A stretch of 38,862 bases of DNA from Bacillota bacterium. GTDB taxonomy: Bacteria; Bacillota; Sulfobacillia; JAJYWN01; JAJZPE01. The stretch is from contig JAJYMC010000026.1 of the NCBI GenBank assembly GCA_021787335.1, positions 1 to 38,862 on the forward strand, read 5' to 3'. The notes beneath the pieces are model-generated. The model saw only the letters and a list, made by a program, of their open reading frames with translations. It made no database searches and had not been told where the DNA came from. Made by a program: the position numbers and the translations under genes. Shown piece after piece: positions 1 through 7,969 of the stretch; position 1 is the stretch's first letter, and each line of letters starts with the position of its first letter.

Positions 1-532
1 CGATCTCATCCTGGCCCTCCTCCCCGTGGCGGCCCTCCTCTTCCCGGACATCGGTCTCGCCGGTCATCCACATTGAGGCGAAAAGCCCGAGCCGCCCCCC
101 GGCCTCCTCGGTCAAAGCCGCGACCACGGCCATCCGCTCTTCCTCCACCATGGCCGCCAGAGCTTCCTCGACCAGGATCTCGTCGTTCGTCTCATCGCCT
201 ACGGCGAGGTCCGGGCCGGCCAGTTGGCCCAGACGGAAGTCCTGCAGACCCAGATCATAAGCCCAGGAGCCATATTCGGGTCGGGCTTCCTCGCCCCAGG
301 CGAGATGGCTGAACTCGTGATAGAGAGTGGCCAAGACCATCAGACGGATGAGTCCGCGATAACGTCCAAGCAGGTTGTCATAGGCGGTCAGGCCGCGGCT
401 GGTCAAGGCTTGCCAGGCTGACTCGGCCCAGCGGGTCTCGCTCTCCACCGCCCGGATGCTGAACATCCACGTGGCGTGGTTCGCTATCTCCGCCCAGGAC
501 AACGTCCGGACCGTGGGCTTTCGTTCGCGCAT
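1..532 (-). CDS. Hypothetical protein with HExxH motif, partial (3' end off window)
   Basis: Open from an ATG at 532 to the left edge (177 codons seen), so the C-terminus is missing. The start has a good SD site (AAGGGGAG, 7 nt upstream). The family is not recognised. Residues 71-76 read YHEFSH, an HExxH arrangement (H72, E73, H76) typical of zinc peptidases and DinB-like helical metal proteins. The rest looks alpha-helical and very acidic, with Glu-rich stretches around residues 118-133 and 160-176. There is no signal peptide or membrane segment in the visible part. It is divergent from the HAD gene at 764, with about 230 bp between them. A zinc-dependent role is possible but rests on one motif only. 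Confidence 0.6.
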   Translation of the reverse strand, partial: MRERKPTVRTLSWAEIANHATWMFSIRAVESETRWAESAWQALTSRGLTAYDNLLGRYRGLIRLMVLATLYHEFSHLAWGEEARPEYGSWAYDLGLQDFRLGQLAGPDLAVGDETNDEILVEEALAAMVEEERMAVVAALTEEAGGRLGLFASMWMTGETDVREEEGRHGEEGQDEI

Positions 533-695
533 GGTGACACTCCCCTTGAAAGGTGGTGGCCGCCGTGACTTCGACGTGTGAGTCGCTTCCTCCTACCTCG
601 GGCGCCCCGGTCGCCAAGAAGGGCTTGGCCCAGTCGTGGGCGAATGCCCGAAGGGCCGGGATGAAGGTCCCGAGGTGGGAGCGGGATGAAGCTTC

Positions 696-760
696 GCAAG
701 GGTAGGAGGGTCAATCCTGCAAGGGTAGGAGGGTCAATCCTGCAAGGGTAGGAGGGTCAA
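696..760 (+). repeat. Three tandem 23-bp repeats, each containing an SD sequence
   Basis: The unit starts at 696, 719 and 742 and begins GCAAGGGTAGGAGGGTCAA; the third copy lacks the last 4 bases (ATCCT is replaced by the start codon region). Each unit carries AGGAGG. The last one (750-755) is the ribosome binding site of the HAD gene. The rest of 533-695 shows no gene or clear promoter. Confidence 0.85.
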
Positions 761-763
761 GTG

Positions 764-1447
764 ATGCGTGTCACCCTGGTCGACGTCGATGGAACCCTGG
801 TCGATAGCCAGACGTATAAGCCCCTGACCAAGCTGCTGTGGGCCAGGCGCCGCCTGCGCCCGCGGATGGTCTGGCTGTTCCTCAAGCTGATGCCCGGTCA
901 CCTGAGGCGCAACCGCTCCCTTGAGGACCGGCTGGCCAGTCAGAACGGGTGGGTCACTGGCTACGCCCAGCTCCTCGCGGGGATGACCGTCGAAGAGGCG
1001 GGGGAGATCCTCCGCACCGCCTGCGAGGGACTGACGTCGAAACTCCGCCCGGAGATCCTCAGCGAGCTCGAAGCCCGGAGGGCGGAGGGGCATGCCATCA
1101 TCCTGGCCTCCACCTCGATGGCCGCGCTCCTGGACTATCTGGGCCCGATGGTCAGGGCGACAAAGTGGGTCGGCACGCCCCTGGAGGTCCGCGGCGGCCG
1201 TTACACCGGCCGGGTCGGGGGGCCGCTGTGTAGCGGGGAGGGCAAGCTCCGGTACATCGAAGACCTTCTGGCGTCGATGGGGACCGAGGTCGAGTGGGGT
1301 GAGTCCTACGCCTACAGCGACGGCGTCCCCGACCTTCCCATGCTGGAGAAGGTCGGCCACCCGGTGGTCGTCGCGCCCGACCCGGCCCTGGCGGCGGAGG
1401 CCGCCGGCCGTGGTTGGCCCAGCCTGGCGGTGGAGATGAACGATTGA
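764..1447 (+). CDS. HAD-superfamily phosphatase (HAD-IB / SerB-like)
   Basis: The 227-residue protein has all four HAD motifs. Motif I is DVDGT with nucleophile D7 and general acid D9. Motif II is S116/T117 in ILASTS, motif III is K161, and motif IV is SDGVPDLP with D186 and D190. The helical cap inserted between motifs I and II, together with the length, fits the HAD-IB (phosphoserine-phosphatase-like) subfamily. These are cytosolic phosphomonoesterases; the substrate cannot be read from the sequence. Start: the ATG at 764 lies 8 nt after AGGAGG; a GTG at 761 is also possible. It may be co-transcribed with the hydrolase that begins 53 bp downstream. Confidence 0.85.
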   Translation: MRVTLVDVDGTLVDSQTYKPLTKLLWARRRLRPRMVWLFLKLMPGHLRRNRSLEDRLASQNGWVTGYAQLLAGMTVEEAGEILRTACEGLTSKLRPEILSELEARRAEGHAIILASTSMAALLDYLGPMVRATKWVGTPLEVRGGRYTGRVGGPLCSGEGKLRYIEDLLASMGTEVEWGESYAYSDGVPDLPMLEKVGHPVVVAPDPALAAEAAGRGWPSLAVEMND

Positions 1448-1499
1448 GGGACGACCCACAGATGACCGAGAGGCGAAGAGAGACGGGGGAGGGAGACCA

Positions 1500-2327
1500 T
1501 TGAGTCAGGTACCCAGCGTCAAACGCGGTCACATCCAAGGCCAGGGCGTCCGCCTGGCCTACGTCGATTTCGGGGGCACGGGCCCCGGGCTGCTCATGCT
1601 CCACGGCCTGATGGGCCGGGCGACCACCTGGTACCAGACGGCCGAGTGGTTGACCCCACACTTCCACGTGGTCGGCCTGGACCAGCGCGGCCACGGGCTG
1701 ACCGACAAGCCGGACCATGCCTACACCCGCGACGACTACGTCGGTGACGCCATCGCCGCCATCGAGGGACTCGGGCTGGGGCCGGCGGTCCTCATCGGCC
1801 ACTCGATGGGCGCCCTCAATTCTTGGGCCACCGCGGCCAAGCGCCCGGACCTGGTGCGGGGCCTGGTCATCGAGGAGATGGGGGCGGCCACGAGCACGCG
1901 CGATTCTCGGGCCTTCTTTGGCGGCTGGTTCGCCGGCTGGCCGGTGCCGTTCCCGAGCCTGGCCGCCGTCCGGGCCTTCTTCGGGGCCCAGCGCCCCAGC
2001 TATGCCGACTACTTTATCGAGGTCATGACCGAGACGGCCGACGGCTACCGGCCGCTGCTCGAGTTCGAGCACATGCTCCAGTCCTGCGACGGCTGGCAGC
2101 ACCAGGACTGGTGGGCCGAGCTGGAGGCCGTCCGCTGCCCGACCCTGGTGGTCAAGGGGGCGGACAGCCCCGAACCGCGGGAGGAGCTGCGAGAGATGGC
2201 CCGGCGCCTGCCCGACGGCCGCTACGCTGAAGTCGCCGGGGCCGGCCACGTCATCCACTACGATCAGCCCCAGGGCCGGCGGGCGGCGGTCGAGCCGTTC
2301 CTGCTGAGCCTGCTCGACAAGGCCTGA
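1500..2327 (+). CDS. Alpha/beta hydrolase
   Basis: The 275-residue protein has the alpha/beta hydrolase fold. The oxyanion-hole segment is LMLHGLMG (34-41). The nucleophile elbow is GHSMG with S102. The acid is probably D222 in KGADSPEP and the base is H250 in GAGHVIHYD. A cap insertion sits at about 130-205. There is no signal peptide, so it should be cytosolic. Family members hydrolyse esters, lactones or C-C bonds, and the substrate is not evident here. It starts at TTG 1500, with GGGAGGGAG just upstream and no ATG close by. It follows the HAD gene on the same strand. Confidence 0.88.
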   Translation: MSQVPSVKRGHIQGQGVRLAYVDFGGTGPGLLMLHGLMGRATTWYQTAEWLTPHFHVVGLDQRGHGLTDKPDHAYTRDDYVGDAIAAIEGLGLGPAVLIGHSMGALNSWATAAKRPDLVRGLVIEEMGAATSTRDSRAFFGGWFAGWPVPFPSLAAVRAFFGAQRPSYADYFIEVMTETADGYRPLLEFEHMLQSCDGWQHQDWWAELEAVRCPTLVVKGADSPEPREELREMARRLPDGRYAEVAGAGHVIHYDQPQGRRAAVEPFLLSLLDKA

Positions 2328-2431
2328 CGTCGCCCCGGCAGGGAATGCTGGATCGAGAACGAATCACTCTAGGCGGCTAAAGGCTCCGCGCCTAAAATCG
2401 GCCGTTCGGCCCGGGAGGCAGACCAGAACAC

Positions 2432-3826
2432 GTGACCGACAAACAAGCCTATAATATCACCGTCCTCGGCGGCGGCAGCGCCTACACCCCGGGGCTCGTC
2501 GCCGGCCTCCTGCGGCTGGGGGACAAGCTGCCCTTGGCCCGCCTGACCCTTGTAGATATCGATGAACATAAACTGGAGGTCGTCGGGTCGCTGGTCCGGC
2601 ACATGATCGAGACCTCCGGCGCGGCCGGCGCGTCCGCGTCGGGCAGCTCCGCCGGGTCGGTCACCGCCAGGACCCAGGTCACCCTGACCACCGACCGCCT
2701 CGAGGGCTTCCGCGGGGCCGACTTCGTCCTCAGCCAGATCCGCGTCGGCGGCCTCAAGCACCGGGCCCTCGACGAGCGCATCCCCAACAAGTACGGCGTC
2801 CTCGGCCAGGAGACCACCGGCCCCGGCGGCTTCGCCATGGCCCTTCGGTCCATCCCGGTCATGCTCGACGTGGCCCGCGACCTCCAGCGGGTCGCCCCCG
2901 AGGCCTGGCTGGTCAACTACACCAACCCGACCGGCCTCGTGGCCGACGCCCTCCACCGCTACGAGTCGGGCTGCAAGGTCATCTCCATCTGCGACATGCC
3001 CATGGCCGTCCAGTTTCTCGTTTCGAAGCTCCTCGGGATGCCCATGAACGCGCTCGCCGTTGACTACGTCGGCCTCAACCACCTGGGCTGGACCCGCCAC
3101 ATCTACCATCACGGCGTGGACCTGATGGACCAGCTCCACGGGATGGTCGTGCAGCTCATGCAGCTCGGCCCGGCGATCAAGGGGATGATCCCCAAAGAGC
3201 TCGGCATCGGCGACGAGAAAGAGATCGAGGAGATCATGGTCATCCTCCAGATGTTCCACCGCCTGAAGGTCATCCCCTCGCCGTACCTGCAGTACTACTA
3301 CTACAAGGACGAGACGGTTAAAAAGCAGCTCGAAGCGGGGAAAACCAGGGCCGAGGTGGTCATGGAGATCGAGAAGGACCTCCTCGGGTTCTACTCCGAG
3401 ATCACCCGGGACAAGAAGCCCGAGCTATGGAAGAAGCGCGGCGGCGATTGGCACGCCGACATGATGATGGGCCTCGTGGCGGCCATCGCCAACGACACCC
3501 ACGAGACCTACATCGTCAACGTCCCCAACCGCGGGGCCGTTGACGGCATCAAGTACGACAAGGTCGTCGAGGTCCCGGCGGTGGTCGGGCGCGACGGGGC
3601 GCGGCCCCTGGTCGTCGGCCGGGTCGAGTCGGACATGCTCGGGCTGATGCAGGTGGTCGCGGCCTACGAGGAACTGACCGTCGAGGCCGCCGTCGAGGGC
3701 TCGCGCGAGAAAGCCCTCCGGGCCCTGTCCATCCACCCGCTGGTCCCGTCCCTCGACGTCGCCGAGCGGATCCTGAACGACTATCTCGACGCTCACCGGG
3801 AGTATCTGCCGGCGTTCAGTCGGTGA
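2432..3826 (+). CDS. Glycoside hydrolase family 4, probable 6-phospho-alpha-glucosidase
   Basis: The 464-residue protein starts at GTG 2432 behind GGGAGG. GH4 enzymes cleave phosphorylated disaccharides by an NAD+- and metal-dependent redox mechanism. The Rossmann motif VLGGGSAYTP (11-20), NYTNPTG (162-168), the metal ligand C187 in CDMP (187-190) and H217 in GLNHLGW are all visible. In characterised GH4 enzymes CDMP marks 6-phospho-alpha-glucosidases (GlvA, MalH, AglB), whereas 6-phospho-beta-glucosidases carry CNVP, so the alpha type is favoured. The downstream PTS permease supports this. Odd: an Ala/Ser/Gly-rich insert at 63-77. The residue numbers are mine; specificity is inferred from one motif and the neighbour. 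Confidence 0.9.
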   Translation: MTDKQAYNITVLGGGSAYTPGLVAGLLRLGDKLPLARLTLVDIDEHKLEVVGSLVRHMIETSGAAGASASGSSAGSVTARTQVTLTTDRLEGFRGADFVLSQIRVGGLKHRALDERIPNKYGVLGQETTGPGGFAMALRSIPVMLDVARDLQRVAPEAWLVNYTNPTGLVADALHRYESGCKVISICDMPMAVQFLVSKLLGMPMNALAVDYVGLNHLGWTRHIYHHGVDLMDQLHGMVVQLMQLGPAIKGMIPKELGIGDEKEIEEIMVILQMFHRLKVIPSPYLQYYYYKDETVKKQLEAGKTRAEVVMEIEKDLLGFYSEITRDKKPELWKKRGGDWHADMMMGLVAAIANDTHETYIVNVPNRGAVDGIKYDKVVEVPAVVGRDGARPLVVGRVESDMLGLMQVVAAYEELTVEAAVEGSREKALRALSIHPLVPSLDVAERILNDYLDAHREYLPAFSR

Positions 3827-3846
3827 CGTCCCACAGATAAAGATGC

Positions 3847-3870
3847 GAGGCCCATCGCCCGATGGGCCTC
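3847..3870 (+). other. Perfect hairpin between the GH4 and PTS genes
   Basis: Arms GAGGCCCATC and GATGGGCCTC form a 10-bp stem with a GCCC loop, followed by CCTTTC. It sits 20 bp after the GH4 stop and 20 bp before the PTS start. It lacks a true T tract, so an attenuator or an mRNA-stabilising or processing hairpin is as likely as a terminator. Confidence 0.7.
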
Positions 3871-3890
3871 CTTTCACTGGAGGGGAGAAC

Positions 3891-5372
3891 ATGCGACGCG
3901 GGCTCCAGAAGTTCGCCACGGCGGCCCTGACACCCATCGCCGTCCTGCCGGCGGCGGCCTTGCTCTACGCCCTGGGGGCGGTCATCCCCGTCCCCATGGT
4001 GGCCAACGCCCTGACGGCCTCGGGGCAGGCCCTCTTCGACAACCTCGGCCTCATCTTCGGCATCGGCATCGCCGTCGGCCTGGCCGACGGGGAGGGCATC
4101 GCCGGGCTGTCGGCCGGCGTCGGCTACGTCATCATGGCCGGCATCGGCCGGGCGATGGTCCCCGAATGGAACCTGGGCATCCTGGCCGGTCTCATCGCCG
4201 GGCTCCTCTCGGCCCACTTCTTCGCCCGCTACCACGAGATCCGCTTCCCCGACTACCTCTCCTTCTTCGGCGGGCAGCGGTTCGTCCCCATCATCACCTC
4301 GCTGGCCAGCGTGGTCTTTGGCCTCCTCCTGGGTTGGGTCTTCCCGCCGGTGTCGGCCGGCCTGACCGCCCTCGGCGACTGGATGGCCCGCTCGGGCGTG
4401 TGGGGCGTGGCCGCCTACGGCGCCCTCGAGAGGGCCCTCATCCCCACGGGGATGCACCACTTCTTGAACGGCGTGGTCCTTCTGCTTCAGGGGACTTACA
4501 ACGGCGTCCACGGCGACCTGCCGCGCTTCTTCGCCGGCGACCCGACGGCCGGCCACTTCATGGCCGGCTCGTACCCCATCATGATGTTCGCCTTCCCGGC
4601 CGCCTGCCTGGCCATGTACCACGAAGCCATCGGCGAGAGGCAGCGCCGGGCGATCAAGGGCCTCCTCCTGACGGCCGCCCTGACCAGCTTCATCACCGGC
4701 CTGACCGAACCGGTCGAGTTCACCTTCGTCTTCACCGCGCCCATCCTCTACGTGGTCAACGTCATCTTCACCGGCCTGTCCTTCGCCCTCAGCTACCTGC
4801 TGCACATCCGGGCCGGCTTCTCGACCTCGTCGGGCGTCTTCGAGTACATCATGAACTTCTACCGGGGCCAGAACGTCATCCTCCTCATCCCGCTCGGCCT
4901 CTTCTTCGGCGCCCTGTACTACTTCACGTTCCGCTTCCTCATCCGCCGCTTCAACCTCATCACCCCCGGGCGGATGGAGGAGGAGGGACTGGACGAGGGC
5001 ACGACCCAGATGCTCGACGCCATCATGAGCGGGCCGGGGAAGAAGCAGGCGATGGGCGAGGGCCGCGCCGCGGGCGCGGTTGAGGCGCCGGCCGCCGCGC
5101 TCATCAACGCCAGATCGCCGCTTCCGGAGCGGGCTCGCGGGGTCATCGAGGCCCTGGGCGGCTTGGACAACCTGGAGAGCGTCGACACCTGCCTGACGCG
5201 GCTTCGCGTCGTGGTCAGGGACGAGGGAAAGATAGACGAAGCCCAGCTGAAGCAGCTGGGCTCGATGGGCAAGGTGCGGACCGGCAAGAACATCTGGCAG
5301 TTCGTCTTCGGGACCATCTCCAACGACCTCAGGGCGGAAATCCGCAAGGTCATGAAGGCCGAGAAGCGCTAG
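3891..5372 (+). CDS. PTS alpha-glucoside-type transporter, EIICB
   Basis: The 493-residue integral membrane protein takes up a sugar and phosphorylates it using phosphate from a PTS EIIA. The EIIC domain (about 1-370) has roughly ten hydrophobic segments and conserved loops such as GMHHFLNG and TEPVEF. A linker follows, then a C-terminal EIIB domain whose phosphorylated cysteine is C434 in DTCLTRLR. This C-then-B order and the text match GlvC/MalB/AglA-like transporters, in line with the GH4 gene upstream. The start chosen is ATG 3891 after GGAGGGGAG; an in-frame ATG at 3843 lies before the hairpin and has no SD. No EIIA, HPr or EI gene is in the window, so EIIA must be supplied in trans. Confidence 0.92.
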   Translation: MRRGLQKFATAALTPIAVLPAAALLYALGAVIPVPMVANALTASGQALFDNLGLIFGIGIAVGLADGEGIAGLSAGVGYVIMAGIGRAMVPEWNLGILAGLIAGLLSAHFFARYHEIRFPDYLSFFGGQRFVPIITSLASVVFGLLLGWVFPPVSAGLTALGDWMARSGVWGVAAYGALERALIPTGMHHFLNGVVLLLQGTYNGVHGDLPRFFAGDPTAGHFMAGSYPIMMFAFPAACLAMYHEAIGERQRRAIKGLLLTAALTSFITGLTEPVEFTFVFTAPILYVVNVIFTGLSFALSYLLHIRAGFSTSSGVFEYIMNFYRGQNVILLIPLGLFFGALYYFTFRFLIRRFNLITPGRMEEEGLDEGTTQMLDAIMSGPGKKQAMGEGRAAGAVEAPAAALINARSPLPERARGVIEALGGLDNLESVDTCLTRLRVVVRDEGKIDEAQLKQLGSMGKVRTGKNIWQFVFGTISNDLRAEIRKVMKAEKR

Positions 5373-5466
5373 ACCGACGGCAGGGCCTGAAGCCGCTCAG
5401 TGAGCAAAGTTATGGTAACAGGGTTAAGGCCCGATCTGCCCCGATGCAGTTGTGGGAGGAATTCCC

Positions 5467-6618
5467 TTGGGTAAGGCTGTTTATATTCTAGGGTCGGGTG
5501 CATCCGTTTGTGCTGGAGGGCCGGTGGCCGTCGAGCTTCTCGACAAACTTGACCAGTTGTGGTCAGACCCTGTGCACGGAGACGTGAAATGGTTTAGGGG
5601 ACGCCGGGAGGTTCTTGAAGCTACCAGGAGGCTAATCCGTTACTTCGACGCCTCTATAAACCGTGCTATTAGCGGCGGCCGCTCCGAAGTTGGAGAGCAT
5701 CGGTTCAACGATGCCGAGCAGCTGGTCACCTTATTAGACGCAAGCATTCTGCACCACCATGAGTCCGAGCCATATGACCTGACTTTGGACGTTTCCGCAC
5801 TTCAAGGCTTTGTGAGAGAGCTAAACCCGGAGATGATTCAGGAGATCAGAGGCTTTTTCAACTGGTCTTTCTATAACCTGCTTGTAAGGTTGCGCGACAA
5901 AGCGGGATGCTATGACGAGCTTTCGAAGCGGCTCCAGTGTGGAGATACAGTCATATCGTTTAACTATGACTTACTAGCGGATAAGGCCCTCTGGCGGGCG
6001 GGGCTATGGACACCTAGGCAGGGCTATGGATTCTTGGCAAGATTCCAGGACCGCCCCGTGACTTCCCAACAGAAACGCGCCATCTCAAGGCGAAGCTCTG
6101 TATGCCTGCTTAAGCCCCATGGTTCCTTAAACTGGGATTGGGGGTTCTTTTCAAGGAACGTCATTGTTCGGCTGGGCGACGAGCAAGGGGAAGCGTACTT
6201 CGACGGACTTGAGCTTCCCAAGAGGCTGTCGGGCAAGTATGTGGGGGGCACAGATCGGTCCATGTTTCTCCCCTCGTTCATAAAGCCCTTCCCAGCCCCT
6301 TTCCTGGCTATCTGGTTGAAGGCAATCGACGCTGTCTCCACTGCGCAAGAGGTACACGTTATCGGATTCTCGTTTAGGCTAGCCGACTCAATGGCTGCTT
6401 TGCTGGCCCGCCGGACAAGCCCAAAGACGAAGGTCACCATCGTGGCTGGAAGGGGCGGCAAGGCTGTCGAGCGCTCACTTAAGACGCTGCTTCATAAAGA
6501 CGTTGCAGTGGTTGACTCTGGCATGACGTTTGAGGAGTGGCTGAGGCCGAAGGGGAAACCGTGGATCGAACTCTTCACCGGGGCTGAAACGCGGGCAGGG
6601 AGTAGGGGGGGCGGGTAA
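5467..6618 (+). CDS. SIR2-domain protein (SIR2-like NADase candidate)
   Basis: The 383-residue protein has the conserved SIR2_2-type motifs in order: GSGAS (9-13, nucleotide binding), SFNYD (about 164-168, N166 and D168), KPHGS (216-220, with the expected catalytic H218) and IGFSFRLAD (about 299-307). Such proteins are NAD+ hydrolases or deacylases, and many bacterial ones are phage-defence effectors. No helper domain or partner gene is attached. Start: TTG 5467 lies 6 nt after GGGAGGA; the in-frame GTG at 5452 overlaps that SD and is unlikely. Codon use (AGG, AGA, TTA, CTA) and lower GC differ sharply from the PTS gene upstream, which suggests transfer. The defence role is inference from the family. 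Confidence 0.85.
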   Translation: MGKAVYILGSGASVCAGGPVAVELLDKLDQLWSDPVHGDVKWFRGRREVLEATRRLIRYFDASINRAISGGRSEVGEHRFNDAEQLVTLLDASILHHHESEPYDLTLDVSALQGFVRELNPEMIQEIRGFFNWSFYNLLVRLRDKAGCYDELSKRLQCGDTVISFNYDLLADKALWRAGLWTPRQGYGFLARFQDRPVTSQQKRAISRRSSVCLLKPHGSLNWDWGFFSRNVIVRLGDEQGEAYFDGLELPKRLSGKYVGGTDRSMFLPSFIKPFPAPFLAIWLKAIDAVSTAQEVHVIGFSFRLADSMAALLARRTSPKTKVTIVAGRGGKAVERSLKTLLHKDVAVVDSGMTFEEWLRPKGKPWIELFTGAETRAGSRGGG

Positions 6619-6697
6619 ATGCGGACAATGCAGCAATTCAGCCGATGCTATATAGGACTGAGTTGCATGAAATCGCCGTCATCCGGAAGGCTGTCCC

Positions 6698-7288
6698 TCA
6701 ACCCTTGGCCGACGAACCGCGGGAGAAGATGAAGTCCGACAGGCCGACACGGGACGAGGGCGCCACCGATCCGGAAGGTCGGCTCATCCGCTGCAGGTAG
6801 GACTGGGGCGCAGACTTGCCGGACAGGGCTGTTTGGACCCTCTCGGCCGCGCCCGGGGGGTCAAAGGACAGCAGATCCACGTTATAGAGCTGCCCCAGGT
6901 TGACCAGGCGGACGTTCAGCTCCTTGATGATGAAGACGGTCTGCTCGCCGGCCTGGGTCACCCGCTCCTGGATCCAGGCGAAGACCCCGGTCCCATCGGC
7001 GAAGAACGTGCCATCGGTCCTGAGGGTGGCCGTCACCACCCGCGTGGCGCTCACAGTGACGATGGCGAACGGCTCGAACGGGTCGGCGAACTCCGAGCGC
7101 TCGACCCGCAGGTCGCCCTCATTGAAGGTGAGGTTATAGGTGTCGGTCCCGATGGTCATCGTCCCCGGGCCAAGATGCAGGTCGACCGTCGTGTCGATGG
7201 TCACGTCAACCCCGAAGGTGGCGCTGGCCGACACGAACTGCAGCTGCGGGTAGATCCAGGCGGTGCCCGGAATGGTGATCTGCTCCAA
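6698..7288 (-). CDS. Conserved hypothetical protein, second of a tandem paralogue pair
   Basis: The 196-residue protein is of unknown family. Residues 1-150 are clearly homologous to the upstream gene product, sharing WIYPQL(Q/E)FVS, DTTVDLHLGPGTMTIGTDTY, FADGTGVF and NVRLVN-GQLYN. The pattern of alternating hydrophobic residues suggests an all-beta fold; there is no signal peptide. About 35 extra residues at the C-terminus are rich in Ser and Arg. It starts at TTG 7288 with AAAGGAGG 8 nt upstream. That SD lies inside the last codons of the upstream paralogue, so translation is probably coupled. Confidence 0.7.
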   Translation of the reverse strand: MEQITIPGTAWIYPQLQFVSASATFGVDVTIDTTVDLHLGPGTMTIGTDTYNLTFNEGDLRVERSEFADPFEPFAIVTVSATRVVTATLRTDGTFFADGTGVFAWIQERVTQAGEQTVFIIKELNVRLVNLGQLYNVDLLSFDPPGAAERVQTALSGKSAPQSYLQRMSRPSGSVAPSSRVGLSDFIFSRGSSAKG

Positions 7289-7290
7289 CT

Positions 7291-7779
7291 TCAGACCCTC
7301 CTTTGACGCGCTCGCGGCAAGGCGGCCAGGACCGCGTCGGCACCGGGCGGGTCCTCGGCGAACAACTCAATGTTGTAGAGCTGGCCCTGGTTGACGAGGC
7401 GGACATTCATCCGCTTGGAGATGATGACGGCATGGAAGTCCCCCGACCGGACCTCGAACCGCTCCCAGGAGAAGACCCCTGTCCCGTCGGCGAAGAACGC
7501 GCCATCGGTCTTCAGGGTGGCGGTGATGACCCTCGTCGCCCTGACGGTGGAGCTGGCGAACGGCTCGAAGGGCTCGGAGAACTCCTCCCGCTCGACCCGC
7601 AGGTCGCCCTCGTCGAAGGTGAGACCGTAGGTGTCGGTCCCGATGGTCATCGTTCCCGGCCCCAGGTGCAGGTCGACGGTTGTGTCGAAGGTCACCTCCA
7701 GGCCGAAGGTGGCGCTGACCGAGACGAACTCCAGCCGTGGATAGATCCACCCGTTGCCATAGAGGGTCACCTGTTCCAT
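7291..7779 (-). CDS. Conserved hypothetical protein, first of a tandem paralogue pair
   Basis: The 162-residue protein is of unknown family and homologous over its whole length to the next gene. It starts at ATG 7779 behind GAGGAGG; the frame is open further upstream but has no better start. Its last codons (CAA AGG AGG GTC TGA) supply the SD of the second paralogue. Predicted beta-rich, no membrane segment. It is transcribed divergently from the anchored protein at 7970; the 190 bp between them hold an inverted repeat GGCGGTG/CACCGCC (7836-7858) but no promoter I can name with confidence. Confidence 0.7.
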   Translation of the reverse strand: MEQVTLYGNGWIYPRLEFVSVSATFGLEVTFDTTVDLHLGPGTMTIGTDTYGLTFDEGDLRVEREEFSEPFEPFASSTVRATRVITATLKTDGAFFADGTGVFSWERFEVRSGDFHAVIISKRMNVRLVNQGQLYNIELFAEDPPGADAVLAALPRARQRRV

Positions 7780-7969
7780 GGTCTGAACCTCCTCATGGAA
7801 GGCTTTTCCCTCATAGGCTATGAAGGTTGACCACCGGCGGTGACCAGGAGGCACCGCCTGCCCTCCGGCCGCATCTCGCGGATGTCCATGAAAACCCCCC
7901 TGATAGCATAGAATTGTGACTAGAACCAAAACTTACCGGTGGACCAAAGTTCCGACGGAGGTGGGTAAC

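Noticed and set aside
696-760. T-box or other riboswitch before the HAD gene
   Set aside because: No T-box sequence, no terminator/antiterminator pair and no known aptamer core; only tandem repeats.
5452-5466. GTG 5452 as start of the SIR2 gene
   Set aside because: It overlaps the SD GGGAGGA; TTG 5467 has proper spacing and starts right at the beta strand before GSGAS.
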